Part shown: positions 1-8,427 of the stretch, one piece after another | Layout of the letters: each line of letters opens with the position of its first letter | Position numbering within the stretch: position 1 is the stretch's first letter | Assembly (NCBI GenBank): GCA_964598485.1 | Contig: CAZRCD010000014.1 | Coordinates: 1-35,497 of the forward strand | Direction: 5' to 3' | Length of the DNA: 35,497 bases | From: SOJA01 sp964598485 | GTDB lineage: Archaea; Thermoproteota; Bathyarchaeia; Bathyarchaeales; Bathycorpusculaceae | Program-made: the position numbers and the translations under genes | Notes under the pieces: model-generated | What the model was told of the DNA's origin: nothing | The model's database searches: none | Seen by the model: only the letters and a program-made list of their open reading frames with translations

Positions 1-16
1 AAAAATGAGAGAATCG

Positions 17-367
17 TTAGTATCTGCGTCGTCTTCCGTAGAGAGCGCCTATTATGATTAACAAGCCGAATATTATTATTATGAAGGGCCAGAGCAAGTT
101 CCAGATTGATTTTTCCAGAATTATCGCTATGCCAATGAGGACTATGATGAATCCGAAAATTAAGCCTGCCACCGAGCCTGCATGAGGTAATCCAAAACAC
201 TCGTGTTCCCAGTCCCTTTCATGAGACCCAAAGCACTCATCGTCTGAACGGTATCTTCTTTCACTACGATAGATCTGCAAAGGCGCTCCACACTTGGCGC
301 AAACCTTGGCATCATCTTCGTTTTTGAACCCACATTTAGTGCAGTAAACCAAGTCTGTTTTCTCCAA
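17..367 (-). CDS. Zinc-ribbon plus LiaF-like two-TM membrane protein
   Basis: This is a 116-residue protein of unknown role. The N-terminus is a zinc ribbon with CxxC pairs at C9/C12 and C23/C26. A polar linker carries the tetrapeptide ECFG twice (about residues 44-47 and 56-59). Two hydrophobic segments follow (about 66-84 and 90-110), with a WPFIIIIFG-type second helix of the kind found in LiaF/DUF5668 membrane domains, and the protein ends in a GRRRRY tail. A second, shorter paralog lies at 2696-2986 on the same strand, so two relatives flank the radical SAM and DUF2085-like genes. The ribbon is probably cytoplasmic and the helices anchor it. Family assignment comes from pattern only; the function is unknown. 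Confidence 0.7.
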   Translation of the reverse strand: MEKTDLVYCTKCGFKNEDDAKVCAKCGAPLQIYRSERRYRSDDECFGSHERDWEHECFGLPHAGSVAGLIFGFIIVLIGIAIILEKSIWNLLWPFIIIIFGLLIIIGALYGRRRRY

Positions 368-529
368 TACTTTTATTGATTAATTGACTTTTAAGGTTCT
401 TTCAGTTATTTTAACATTTTCCATACATTCGAATTGTGGAGCAGAATTTAATGTAGTCAATTCAACTTCCAGCAATCAGTATTCTTAAAAGACGACGAGT
501 ATAACAATTATTTTGGGAGAATGCAGTGA

Positions 530-1954
530 ATGAAAGTTCTCTTCGTAGAACCTCCAAAGGACATATGGTTTGTTATGGGAGAGTATCTGCCACCGCCATA
601 CGGGATTATCCAGCTTGCGGCATACCTTGAAAGAGAAGTCAAAGACGTAGAAATTCAAGTGTTAGATTGTAACGCTCAGCAGGTAGATTGGGAAGGACTG
701 GAAAGGAAAATAGAATCTTTCAATCCTAACATTGTTGCTTCTAGCGCATTAGCCACTTGTAACACTTATTTGATCGTTAGAACCCTTGAAACTGCCAAAA
801 AAGTCAACTCCGATATTCTCACGGTTACGGGAGGTCAACATTTTACAGCAACAGCTCAAGAGAGCCTTGAAACATTCTCTGAAATTGATGTAATTGTTCG
901 AGGAGAAGGAGAGCAAACCTTTACAGAACTCGTTAAGAATGCAGATAAGAGATCGTCTTTTTCACGTATAAAGGGTATCTCTTTCAGACACAAGGGAAAA
1001 ATGCTTCATAATCCCGATAGACCATTGATTCAGAATTTAGAGGAGCTACCTTATCCTGGATACCATTTCGTCAAGGATGTTGTTCACAAATATCATTTTG
1101 CAGCGATGGCTGGTCGCAAAGCTCCCTATGCATTAATTGAGGGCTCAAGAGGTTGTTCACATCGCTGCACATTTTGCACTCAATGGCGACATTGGCAAGG
1201 AATGTTCAGAACGAAATCACCTGAACGTGTTGTTGATGAAATGGAATTTTGCTATAGAAATTACGGAAGCAGGTTCATTTGGCTTACAGATGACAATTCC
1301 AGCCTGGGCAAGCGGGGAAGTAGTCTAGCTGATGAACTTCTTCAACGTGAAATGGCAGAGGATTTAATGTGGTTTATGCAATTGAGATGCGATGATGTTG
1401 TCAAAAACAGAGAGCTCTTGCCCAAGATGCGAAAGGCTGGTCTTCGCTGGGTTCTTCTTGGAGTCGAGAGTCCGAAACAGTCAACACTTGAGAGTTTCAA
1501 GAAAGGCATAACTCCAGAAGATGCAAAAAAAGCTGTAAGGCTGCTGAGGGAAAATGACATTTTCGCCCAAGCGATGCTAATTATAGGAGAAAGAAAAGAC
1601 ACAATAGAATCAATCGCGGATTTGAGAGAGTTTGCAAACGAATTAGACCCAGACTTCGCCATTTTCGCCATCCTTACACCATTTCCTGGAACCGAAATTT
1701 TCGATGAAGCAAAACGAAATGGATGGATTGAAGATTTTAACTGGGCACATTACGACATGGTTCATGCGATCATGCCGACGGAAACATTGTCAAGAAAAGA
1801 GGTGCAAGAGGAACTCTACAAATGCTATAGAAGCTTTTACGGTTCTTGGAGAAGAAGGCTTGAAGGAGTGTTTTCCAGAAATGAATTGAAGAGAAGAATT
1901 AACTGGTACATGGCTGGCAGAGGCATCGTAAAACAGTTTAAAACACTTTTTTAG
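530..1954 (+). CDS. B12-binding-domain radical SAM protein
   Basis: The 474-residue protein has the layout of class B (cobalamin-domain) radical SAM enzymes related to the BchE/Elp3-like group. The N-terminal half resembles a Rossmann-like cobalamin-binding domain, opening with VLFVEPP and a PPPYGIIQLAAYLE stretch and followed by a GGQH and a GEGE element typical of the family. The [4Fe-4S]-binding CxxxCxxC motif is C209, C213 and C216. A classic DxHxxG cobalamin ligand motif is not visible, so real B12 binding is uncertain. The reaction could be a methylation or a radical rearrangement on an unknown substrate. The ATG follows a GGGAG-like element, and a TTCTTAAAAG TATA-like box sits about 40 bases upstream. 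It ends with TAG, and a DUF2085-like gene starts 11 bases later on the same strand. Confidence 0.85.
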   Translation: MKVLFVEPPKDIWFVMGEYLPPPYGIIQLAAYLEREVKDVEIQVLDCNAQQVDWEGLERKIESFNPNIVASSALATCNTYLIVRTLETAKKVNSDILTVTGGQHFTATAQESLETFSEIDVIVRGEGEQTFTELVKNADKRSSFSRIKGISFRHKGKMLHNPDRPLIQNLEELPYPGYHFVKDVVHKYHFAAMAGRKAPYALIEGSRGCSHRCTFCTQWRHWQGMFRTKSPERVVDEMEFCYRNYGSRFIWLTDDNSSLGKRGSSLADELLQREMAEDLMWFMQLRCDDVVKNRELLPKMRKAGLRWVLLGVESPKQSTLESFKKGITPEDAKKAVRLLRENDIFAQAMLIIGERKDTIESIADLREFANELDPDFAIFAILTPFPGTEIFDEAKRNGWIEDFNWAHYDMVHAIMPTETLSRKEVQEELYKCYRSFYGSWRRRLEGVFSRNELKRRINWYMAGRGIVKQFKTLF

Positions 1955-1965
1955 GGCGATGTTTC

Positions 1966-2691
1966 ATGCGTCAAGGCACAAACCCAATTTTTATTCTAAT
2001 GTTCGCCGTCGGCGTTTCCCTCTTCGGATTATTCACAACACTCATGCTCACACTGTACCCGCCGACAATCCAAGAAAATCTTCTTTGCCGAAAACCGTTG
2101 ATCGGCTCAATCTTTACTCTAATCTGCATTGCAGGAATTGTCGCCGTTTTCTTTCCAAAAAAATGCTCACAAACCTTTGACTTCCCAAAAACTAAAAAAC
2201 CACCAATTTCTAACACAGAAGATCCTGATCTCCACAAGATCTCCATTACTCTGAAAGGACACCATCCAGACTGCGGAAAATACTCCGCCCATGTAATCCA
2301 CGTGAAGGACCGTACATTTTGTGCTGCATGCACAGGTTTGCTTTCAGGAGCACTTGTCTCCATAGCTGGAACAACTATTTATTTCTTCGGCGGTTGGGAT
2401 ATTGGGCAGACTGGCTTCCCAGCTGTCTTGTTCGGGGGAGTCGGAATTGTTTTAGGCTTCATTCAATTCAAATTCAAAGGTTACACTCGACTAGTGCTAA
2501 ATGCCTTCTTTGTTATCGCTGCCTTCCTAGTTCTAGTTGGGATTGATAAAATTGCAGAGAACACGTTCATCGACTTGTACTTGGTTTTTTTGATTGTTTT
2601 TTGGCTTTGGACAAGGATACTGATTTCACAATGGGATCATTGGAGAATTTGTCATATATGCAAAATTCCTTGCGAATTGAAAGAAAGGTAG
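1966..2691 (+). CDS. DUF2085-like membrane protein with HHPDC and FCAACTG motifs
   Basis: This is a 241-residue polytopic membrane protein. Two hydrophobic segments lie near the N-terminus (about residues 10-30 and 42-62) and several more follow residue 123. The centre holds HHPDC (H99-C103), H109 and FCAACTG (C119, C122), the His/Cys pattern of DUF2085 proteins, which suggests a bound metal at the membrane surface. The C-terminus has a further cysteine cluster (CHICKIPC). It starts 11 bases after the radical SAM gene, so the two are probably cotranscribed. Whether it transports or reduces something for that enzyme is unknown. I am fairly sure of the family-level resemblance and not of the function. 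Confidence 0.65.
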   Translation: MRQGTNPIFILMFAVGVSLFGLFTTLMLTLYPPTIQENLLCRKPLIGSIFTLICIAGIVAVFFPKKCSQTFDFPKTKKPPISNTEDPDLHKISITLKGHHPDCGKYSAHVIHVKDRTFCAACTGLLSGALVSIAGTTIYFFGGWDIGQTGFPAVLFGGVGIVLGFIQFKFKGYTRLVLNAFFVIAAFLVLVGIDKIAENTFIDLYLVFLIVFWLWTRILISQWDHWRICHICKIPCELKER

Positions 2692-2695
2692 GGTG

Positions 2696-2986
2696 TTAAT
2701 ATCTGCGACGAAAACCGTAGAGAGCACCTATGATTACGAGTATACCGAAGAGGACTATGATCAGCGGCCACCACGGTATAGGTATACCATAAACTTCTTG
2801 GATGAATAAACTGAGCCCAACGAGTATGATGATTATGCCGAAGACTAGACTCGCGACTGAGCTACGTCTAGGAATCCCGAAGCATTCATCCTCTACTCGC
2901 CTGTAATGCTCGCGTTCTTCTGTAGAGTGTAAAGAGGCACCGCATTTTGTGCAATATGTCATTTGTGTTTGCTCCGTACTACTCAT
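2696..2986 (-). CDS. Short zinc-knuckle plus LiaF-like membrane protein (paralog of the first gene)
   Basis: This 96-residue protein resembles the one at 17-367. It keeps one CxxC (C12/C15) and the DECFGIP element (residues 33-39), followed by a two-helix membrane part with a WWPLIIVLFG second helix and an arginine-rich GFRRRY end. It lacks the second CxxC of its paralog, so a complete zinc ribbon would need a partner chain or a dimer. It is convergent with the DUF2085-like gene; the two stop codons are only 4 bases apart. The conserved ECFG(I/L)P between zinc part and membrane part suggests a shared functional site. Function unknown. Confidence 0.65.
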   Translation of the reverse strand: MSSTEQTQMTYCTKCGASLHSTEEREHYRRVEDECFGIPRRSSVASLVFGIIIILVGLSLFIQEVYGIPIPWWPLIIVLFGILVIIGALYGFRRRY

Positions 2987-3051
2987 TCCTGAGTAGAATG
3001 TTTTAAGACTTTTGGTGTAATAAGGTCAGTGAAATCTTGATGTCACTACTT

Positions 3052-3468
3052 TCAATGCTGCAAGCCTTCAGCTTGACTTATAATCGAATTCACTTGTTCC
3101 TCATCGAGCTTTAGACCATGAAGATATTTTCCGCTGAGTCCTAAATCTTTCATGAATGTTTCTTTTATTGGTAAAGGTTCAACTGATTTGACGTATTTGA
3201 ATTCTATCGCTCTTTTCCAACCATATTTTTCGCATTCACGTATTTCCTCGTCAGAAAGTTCATCTTTTCCGCAGATTTTTCCTATTACGCCGTAGCCGAT
3301 AATCGAGTCGCCAACACTAGTCTTGTGCAAAAACACTATTGTTTGGCCAGGCTTCCATCTCCTGCGAAGACTAGTATAGTAGATTGTCATACCGAAAACC
3401 TGGTTAACCCACTTTTCAGTTGCAATTCTTAAAACGTAACCCTCGGCTTCTACCAACAAACTCCCCAA
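3052..3468 (-). CDS. PUA-like (EVE/ASCH-type) domain protein
   Basis: This is a 138-residue soluble protein. A central part reading WKPGQTIVFLHK followed by IIGYGVIGKI resembles the beta strands of PUA-like EVE/ASCH domains, which bind modified bases or RNA. An acidic helix (DELSDEEIRECEKYGW) then leads to a strand with VEPLPIKETF, a layout also seen in that fold. No catalytic motif is evident. It is the last gene of the leftward run with the two zinc dehydrogenases: the upstream stop lies 3 bases away, so cotranscription is likely, although a functional link to dehydrogenases is not obvious. The assignment is a fold-level guess. Confidence 0.55.
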   Translation of the reverse strand: MGSLLVEAEGYVLRIATEKWVNQVFGMTIYYTSLRRRWKPGQTIVFLHKTSVGDSIIGYGVIGKICGKDELSDEEIRECEKYGWKRAIEFKYVKSVEPLPIKETFMKDLGLSGKYLHGLKLDEEQVNSIISQAEGLQH

Positions 3469-3471
3469 TTA

Positions 3472-4500
3472 CTATGGGGTTATTGCTATCTTTATTTCAC
3501 TTTTGGTTGTAGAAAGTATTTCAAAAGCTTCCTTAATCTCCTCTAACTTCATTTTCCTTGTCACAAGCGGCCTCACGTCGATTGTTCTTGACGCTATAAG
3601 ATTAAGAGCCTTTTTGAAATGCAAAGGTGTCGCATGAAAGGCTCCACGAACCGTTATTTCCCCATAATGAAGCAGTTCTGTGTCAACCTTGATTCCTGTT
3701 CCCGGTGGGCACCCACCGAACTCTAAGACTGTTCCTCCTTTCCTGACCATTTTTAGAGCTTGCTCCCAAGTTGCTGGCAATCCTATGGCTTCTATTACAA
3801 CGTCTGCACCATATCCTCCAGTTAATCGCCGAACCTTTTCCACAACGTTTTCTTTTCCAGCGTTAACTGTCTCATCCGCGCCTAACTTCCTAGCAAAGTT
3901 CAGTCTTTCCTCCACAAGATCTATACTGATTATTTTTCCAGCACCCTTTCTCTTTGCAGTTAAGAGATGCAGCAATCCTATCGGTCCAGCACCAATTATA
4001 GTCACGGTGTCTCCTAGTTTTACGCCTGCTTCTTCGGTTCCATGAAGCACGCATGCCAACGGTTCGGTCATTGATGCTTCCTCGTAGGAAACGTGCTGCG
4101 GAATTTCCTGCATATTAACCAGGACCATACGGGCTGGAACCTTGATGTATTCTGCATAGGCTCCCCAGAGCCAAATCATGTTCTCGCAAAGATTATATTT
4201 GCCCTTCTGACACATCTTGCAGTGTAAACATGGGGCGCTGTTGCCAGCACGGACGCGCATACCTTTTTTCGGCCAGTCCAAACCTTCGCCAACTTCAACA
4301 ACTTCGCCCGCCCACTCATGACCGAAAACTGTTGGAAGTCTTATAATCTTTTCAACATAGCCTCTTCGGAATATTTTCAGATCTGTTCCACAAGTCGTTG
4401 ATGCCTTAACCCTAACGAGAACTTCGCCAGCCTCAACTTCTGGCACTTCAATATCCTCAACTCTCAAGTCCTTTACGCCGTAAAGCATTGCCGCCTTCAT
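3472..4500 (-). CDS. Zinc-dependent medium-chain alcohol/polyol dehydrogenase
   Basis: This 342-residue MDR-superfamily dehydrogenase is most like the threonine/sorbitol dehydrogenase branch and oxidises a hydroxyl with NAD(P)+. Catalytic zinc ligands appear to be C37 (CGTD) and H61-E62 (GHEWAGEV), with E146 in the TEPLAC segment. The structural zinc lobe is complete: C91, C94, C97 and C105. The nucleotide-binding GAGPIG lies at about 170-175. Length is normal for the family. The ATG is 6 bases downstream of the stop of a second MDR gene, so the two form one operon, and the pair may act in successive steps of a sugar or polyol pathway. The substrate cannot be read from the sequence. Confidence 0.85.
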   Translation of the reverse strand: MKAAMLYGVKDLRVEDIEVPEVEAGEVLVRVKASTTCGTDLKIFRRGYVEKIIRLPTVFGHEWAGEVVEVGEGLDWPKKGMRVRAGNSAPCLHCKMCQKGKYNLCENMIWLWGAYAEYIKVPARMVLVNMQEIPQHVSYEEASMTEPLACVLHGTEEAGVKLGDTVTIIGAGPIGLLHLLTAKRKGAGKIISIDLVEERLNFARKLGADETVNAGKENVVEKVRRLTGGYGADVVIEAIGLPATWEQALKMVRKGGTVLEFGGCPPGTGIKVDTELLHYGEITVRGAFHATPLHFKKALNLIASRTIDVRPLVTRKMKLEEIKEAFEILSTTKSEIKIAITP

Positions 4501-4506
4501 TTTTAC

Positions 4507-5532
4507 TCACTGATTTAACACTATAACTTTCAGACTTTTCCTATTCTCTAATGCAGTTTTAAAGGCTTTGGCAGCGTCTGCAAGCCTAAAACGATGAGTT
4601 ATCAACTCCTTAACCTTCAATCTACCAGTTTTCATAAGTTCTAAAGCCTTTCTGGTTTCTAAATGCGAAGTTGAATAGGATGGAATTATTTGGATTTCCG
4701 AGAAAAACAGTTCTTTTGGGCTGATTTGTAAGTATTTCCCGGGACTGGTTGGCGCAAAAACGCATAGTTTTCCTCCTTTGCGGCAGATGCTTAATCCAGA
4801 TTTGTAGGCTTCTAGGCTTGGTGCAGTAACAACTACAAGATCTGCACCTATCCCGTCAGTTTCAGCGTTAACAACCGCCTTCAAATCCTCATTTTTGGGA
4901 TTAGCTATGACATCTGCTCCAAACTTTTTTGCCACCTGTAGTCTGTAGTCAATCAAGTCGCTTACAATCGTTCTTGACGCTCCGAAGATTTTTGACAGAA
5001 CTGTGTGAATTATTCCGGTTGCTCCAGCTCCGATTATTACCACTGTATCATCTGCTTGGATGCCGCTTTTGTTAAAGGCTCTTATGCAACAGCCAACCGG
5101 CTCGATCAACGTGGCTTCTTCGAAAGAGAGTGTTTCTGGAATTTCTAATGTGTCTATTTGGAGGTTTGGGGCTGGGACTCTGAAGTATTCTGTAAGTCCG
5201 CCAGGATCGATGTGTGTTTCATGAAATTGTTTGCATAAGGTGTAGTCTCCGTGTTTGCAGTAATGGCACGTTAAGCAGGCTACATGGTGGTGCACAAAAA
5301 CTCTGTCGCCAACATTGAATTGTTTAACTTTGCTTCCGGCTTTGGCGATTATTCCCGTTGGTTCGTGGCCAAGAACGAGTGGAGCACGGTTCTTGAGATA
5401 CCAGTCCATGAGGTCTGAGCCGCATATTCCGCAAGCTTTCATCTCTACTAGGGCTTCGTCTTCGCCGATTTCAGGTGTGGGCGTTTCTTCTATTCTTATG
5501 TCTTGTTGGCTATAGTATACTGCGGCTTTCAT
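4507..5532 (-). CDS. Zinc-dependent medium-chain dehydrogenase (second copy)
   Basis: This is a 341-residue MDR dehydrogenase, first gene of the leftward operon. The catalytic zinc site is C37 (CGSD), H56-E57 (GHEPTG) and E144 (IEPVGCC). The structural zinc ligands are C86, C89, C92 and C100. The cofactor motif is GAGATG at about 168-173. It is only moderately similar to its downstream neighbour, so this is an old duplication or two independent family members rather than a recent copy. The overall look is that of threonine/butanediol/inositol-type dehydrogenases. The pairing with a second MDR suggests oxidation of a polyol or sugar-derived substrate, which is inference. Confidence 0.85.
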   Translation of the reverse strand: MKAAVYYSQQDIRIEETPTPEIGEDEALVEMKACGICGSDLMDWYLKNRAPLVLGHEPTGIIAKAGSKVKQFNVGDRVFVHHHVACLTCHYCKHGDYTLCKQFHETHIDPGGLTEYFRVPAPNLQIDTLEIPETLSFEEATLIEPVGCCIRAFNKSGIQADDTVVIIGAGATGIIHTVLSKIFGASRTIVSDLIDYRLQVAKKFGADVIANPKNEDLKAVVNAETDGIGADLVVVTAPSLEAYKSGLSICRKGGKLCVFAPTSPGKYLQISPKELFFSEIQIIPSYSTSHLETRKALELMKTGRLKVKELITHRFRLADAAKAFKTALENRKSLKVIVLNQ

Positions 5533-5607
5533 TTTGGTTCAATGGTTTTTCTATGGCTAAGCACTTAAGACTTTCCAATCTACATTATTTCATAGGAAGC
5601 GAAGAAC

Positions 5608-5943
5608 ATGTACGTAACAAGTGTAAGCAAGGTTGAGGAAAATGAGATGAACGTGAAGGGTGCACATGGTGTAAAAATCAAATATTTGCTACATGAGTGT
5701 GCAGGAGCCAAAAGACTTCAGTTAAGACTTTTCTCGATAGACGTTGGCGGTTACACGCCCCTTGAAAAACATAAGCACAAACATGAAGTTTTCATACTTC
5801 GTGGAAAAGCCCTTGTTCGAGGAGGAGATACTGAAACCATCGTAAAAGAAGGAGATGTCATTTTCATTTCATCATGGGAAGAACACCAATTTAGAAATAT
5901 GGGAAAAGAAAAACTTGTTTTTATGCACAAAGGAAACAGTTGA
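5608..5943 (+). CDS. Small cupin-domain protein
   Basis: This is a 111-residue single-domain cupin. The first cupin motif is clear: H55, H57, H59 and E60 followed by a glycine six residues later (PLEKHKHKHEVFILRG). The second motif has G82-D83 and H93 (EGDVIFISSWEEHQF). Such proteins bind a divalent metal and act as small isomerases, dioxygenases or sensors of small molecules. It is transcribed away from the dehydrogenase operon, sharing an intergenic region of 75 bases, so it may belong to the same pathway. The ATG follows an AGGAAG element. Confidence 0.8.
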   Translation: MYVTSVSKVEENEMNVKGAHGVKIKYLLHECAGAKRLQLRLFSIDVGGYTPLEKHKHKHEVFILRGKALVRGGDTETIVKEGDVIFISSWEEHQFRNMGKEKLVFMHKGNS

Positions 5944-6018
5944 GTAACCTCTTTTTATAAAAAAAGGAACAAAACGTTTCTCACAAGAATCGAAAAGCCT
6001 GAGAAAATTGTTGGTTAC

Positions 6019-6429
6019 GTGGTGCTCGTTATAGGGTTGATTTTCATAATTTTAGCGGCGATACTGGCTTGCTTACTCTTTTCAAGTGGAACACAAATAA
6101 CAGAGTTTGTTCAAATTCCAACAGAAGGCGAATTCGCCAAAGCCGTTGCAACCGTCAGCAATGTTTATCTGGTCTTCTTCATTTTCATTGTAATCATTTG
6201 GGCGGGTTCAATAATTTCCAGCCGTGGCATAACGTTAATCAAAGAAATAAAACTGAAGATTGTTGAAGGAAGTCTCGGAGAAGAGGTACAGATTATCAAA
6301 AAAAAGGAAAGACTTAGAAAACCTAGGCTAACGTTAAAACTCCGCTTTTTCAAGTTTCTCTTTAGCTTTTCGCAGAAATTCACTGGCTGGGGCACCGTCT
6401 ACGATTCTATGGTCGTACGAAAGACTTAA
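6019..6429 (+). CDS. Small two-TM membrane protein, C-terminus suspect
   Basis: The frame gives 136 residues from a GTG, with two hydrophobic stretches (about residues 1-22 and 50-66) and a basic cytoplasmic end. The reading frame is open back to the cupin stop at 5941-5943 but offers no ATG; upstream codons still read plausibly (EKPEKIVGY), so the true N-terminus may lie further upstream with an unusual start. The last 96 bases run antisense through the end of the E2 gene. The frame passes through a run of eight A at 6298-6305. Skipping one A would end the protein at a TAA (6329-6331), directly before the E2 stop codon at 6334. The membrane portion is likely real; the listed end may be wrong. 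Family not recognised. Confidence 0.5.
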   Translation: MVLVIGLIFIILAAILACLLFSSGTQITEFVQIPTEGEFAKAVATVSNVYLVFFIFIVIIWAGSIISSRGITLIKEIKLKIVEGSLGEEVQIIKKKERLRKPRLTLKLRFFKFLFSFSQKFTGWGTVYDSMVVRKT

Positions 6430-7434
6430 CATCATCATGGGCTTAATTTCAATTTTTCCATCAACAACAACTGGTTTTTCAACAACTCTCCCAACAGCAA
6501 GTATTGCCGCTTCAGGCGGATTAATTATCGGTATAAAGAATTCAACACCATACATGCCCAAATTTGTAATTGTAAAAGTTCCGCCAGTCAAATCCTTTTT
6601 TGCGAGTTTACCTTGCCTAGCCTTCTCTGTCAACTCTTTAATGGCAGCGTCTATCTCTTCTAAGGCTTTCTTATCAGCATTATGTATAACTGGAACGACT
6701 AAACCGTCTTCTGTTGCAACCGCTACACCTACGTTTACGTCTTCAAAAATTTTTATCTCATTCCCTTCAAGCATTGAGTTAATTATAGAATATTCAGCTA
6801 AGCTTTTCGCAACAGCTTTCACGAGAATAGCAGTGTAGGACACTTCCGTTTTGTCATGTAACGCCATAGCCTTTGAAACGTCAACCTCCATAACCACTGT
6901 GCTGTGGGGAGCTGTTCTAAAACTCGCAGAAACTCGTTCAGCTGAAGTTTTTCTATAACCACTTAATGGAATTACTTCTTTGACTTTAGGCAAAATCCCA
7001 CTGGTTTCTTCAATAAACCTTCTAACATCTTCCTCTACAATTCTTCCTTCAGGTCCGCTTCCCTTGACAAGGGTCAAGTCTATTTCGTGCTCTCTTGCCA
7101 GACGTTTCGCAGCAGGCGAAGCCAAAACTCTCTTCTCAATTTCTTCAACTGTTTTGGGCATTTCCACGGACATTTCTGTTTCCGAAAACGATTCATCTGG
7201 AGCCGTTATAACAGCTAAAACCGCATCTACCGGGGCTTCATCATTTTCTTGAACAAGAATTTTTCGCAGTATGCCTGAAGCTGGAGCCTCCAAATCGTAA
7301 GTGGCCTTCTCTGAGAACACCTCAACGAGGGGTTCACCCTTCTCAACATTGTCTCCTTCCTTCTTGTACCACGTTCCAACGGTGCCTTCCTTCATTGTTA
7401 AGCTCAGCCTTGGCATAACAACTTTAGTCACCAT
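6334..7434 (-). CDS. 2-oxoacid dehydrogenase complex E2 (dihydrolipoamide acyltransferase)
   Basis: This 366-residue E2 core subunit transfers the acyl group from E1-bound thiamine to CoA through a swinging lipoyl arm. Domains in order are a lipoyl domain (about 1-78) with the lipoylated lysine K43 in SEKATYD, a short linker, a peripheral subunit-binding domain (about 104-141, ASPAAKRLARE and GPEGRIVEEDV), and a catalytic acyltransferase domain ending in DHRIVDG with H342 and D346. One lipoyl domain and a short linker make it smaller than typical bacterial E2. It is the last gene of the E1alpha-E1beta-E2 operon, one base after E1beta. Whether it handles pyruvate, acetoin or branched-chain oxoacids is unresolved. 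Confidence 0.92.
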   Translation of the reverse strand: MVTKVVMPRLSLTMKEGTVGTWYKKEGDNVEKGEPLVEVFSEKATYDLEAPASGILRKILVQENDEAPVDAVLAVITAPDESFSETEMSVEMPKTVEEIEKRVLASPAAKRLAREHEIDLTLVKGSGPEGRIVEEDVRRFIEETSGILPKVKEVIPLSGYRKTSAERVSASFRTAPHSTVVMEVDVSKAMALHDKTEVSYTAILVKAVAKSLAEYSIINSMLEGNEIKIFEDVNVGVAVATEDGLVVPVIHNADKKALEEIDAAIKELTEKARQGKLAKKDLTGGTFTITNLGMYGVEFFIPIINPPEAAILAVGRVVEKPVVVDGKIEIKPMMMLSLSYDHRIVDGAPASEFLRKAKEKLEKAEF

Positions 7435-7435
7435 T

Positions 7436-8410
7436 TCAGGCTATCTCCTTCACCGCTTTAATTATAGACTTCTCGTTCGGAACTACATATTGTTCAAGGG
7501 GTGGACTAAACGGGATCGGTGTATCGGGTTCGGCTACACGTTTTATAGGCGCATCCAAATAGTCTATAGCTTCCTCAGCAACTACAGCAGTAATTTCAGC
7601 GCTCACACCAGCGGTTTTGCAGTCTTCGCTTACAACCACAAGTCTCCCAGTTTTCTTAACAGAACTAATTATTGCTTGCTTATCGAGAGGCACTAAAGTT
7701 CTTGGATCAACAACTTCCACACTTATGCCTTCAGCTTCAAGTTCCTTAGCCGCATTAAGGGCTTCATGAACCATGTATAGAGTAGCCACTATTGTCACGT
7801 CTGAACCTTCCCTTTTCACATCCGCCACTCCAAAAGGAACAGTATATTCAGCTTCTGGAACCTCACCTTCCATTGGATACAACAGTTTATGTTCACAAAA
7901 GAAAACAGGGTTGCTGCCACGTATAGCCGTTTTCAAAAGTCCCTTCGCATCATAAGGTGTTGAAGGCACAGCAACGTACAATCCTGGAACGTGCATGAAC
8001 CATGCTTCTAGGCTTTGCGAGTGGTGAGCTGCTATGTTTACGCCAGCACCGAAAGGTGTTCTAATCACAAGCGGAACTTTCACTTGACCGCCGAACATGT
8101 AGTGTATTTTTGCTGCTTGATTTGCAATCTGATCCATGGCTAAGGCTGTTAGGTCTCCAAACATTATTTCAGCCACTGGACGCGTACCAGTTATTGCAGC
8201 ACCTACAGCCGCACCTATTATGGCTGACTCTGATATTGGAGTGTCCCTTACTCTTTCATCTCCAAATTCTTCAGCTAAACCCTTTGTAACTTTGAAAGCT
8301 CCTCCCCAATATCTTCCAATATCTTCACCGAGCAGAAAAACTGTCGGGTCTCTACGCATCTCCTCTCTTAACGCTTCTCTTAACGCTTCTTTATATGTTA
8401 TCTTCTTCAT
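7436..8410 (-). CDS. 2-oxoacid dehydrogenase E1 beta subunit
   Basis: This is a 324-residue transketolase-type beta subunit. The N-terminal part (TYKEALREALREEMRRDPTV, GEDIGRYWGG) and the RPVAEIMFGDL and DQIANQAAKIHYMFGG elements are characteristic of E1beta of pyruvate, acetoin and branched-chain oxoacid dehydrogenases. The C-terminal domain holds VEVVDPRTLVPLD and ends near the usual length. With the alpha subunit 17 bases upstream it forms the alpha2beta2 ThDP enzyme that decarboxylates the oxoacid and reductively acylates the lipoyl group of the E2 encoded next. The AAH-HSQ segment near residue 130 is typical of the family. Confidence 0.93.
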   Translation of the reverse strand: MKKITYKEALREALREEMRRDPTVFLLGEDIGRYWGGAFKVTKGLAEEFGDERVRDTPISESAIIGAAVGAAITGTRPVAEIMFGDLTALAMDQIANQAAKIHYMFGGQVKVPLVIRTPFGAGVNIAAHHSQSLEAWFMHVPGLYVAVPSTPYDAKGLLKTAIRGSNPVFFCEHKLLYPMEGEVPEAEYTVPFGVADVKREGSDVTIVATLYMVHEALNAAKELEAEGISVEVVDPRTLVPLDKQAIISSVKKTGRLVVVSEDCKTAGVSAEITAVVAEEAIDYLDAPIKRVAEPDTPIPFSPPLEQYVVPNEKSIIKAVKEIA

Positions 8411-8427
8411 CTTTATTCCCTCAAAAC

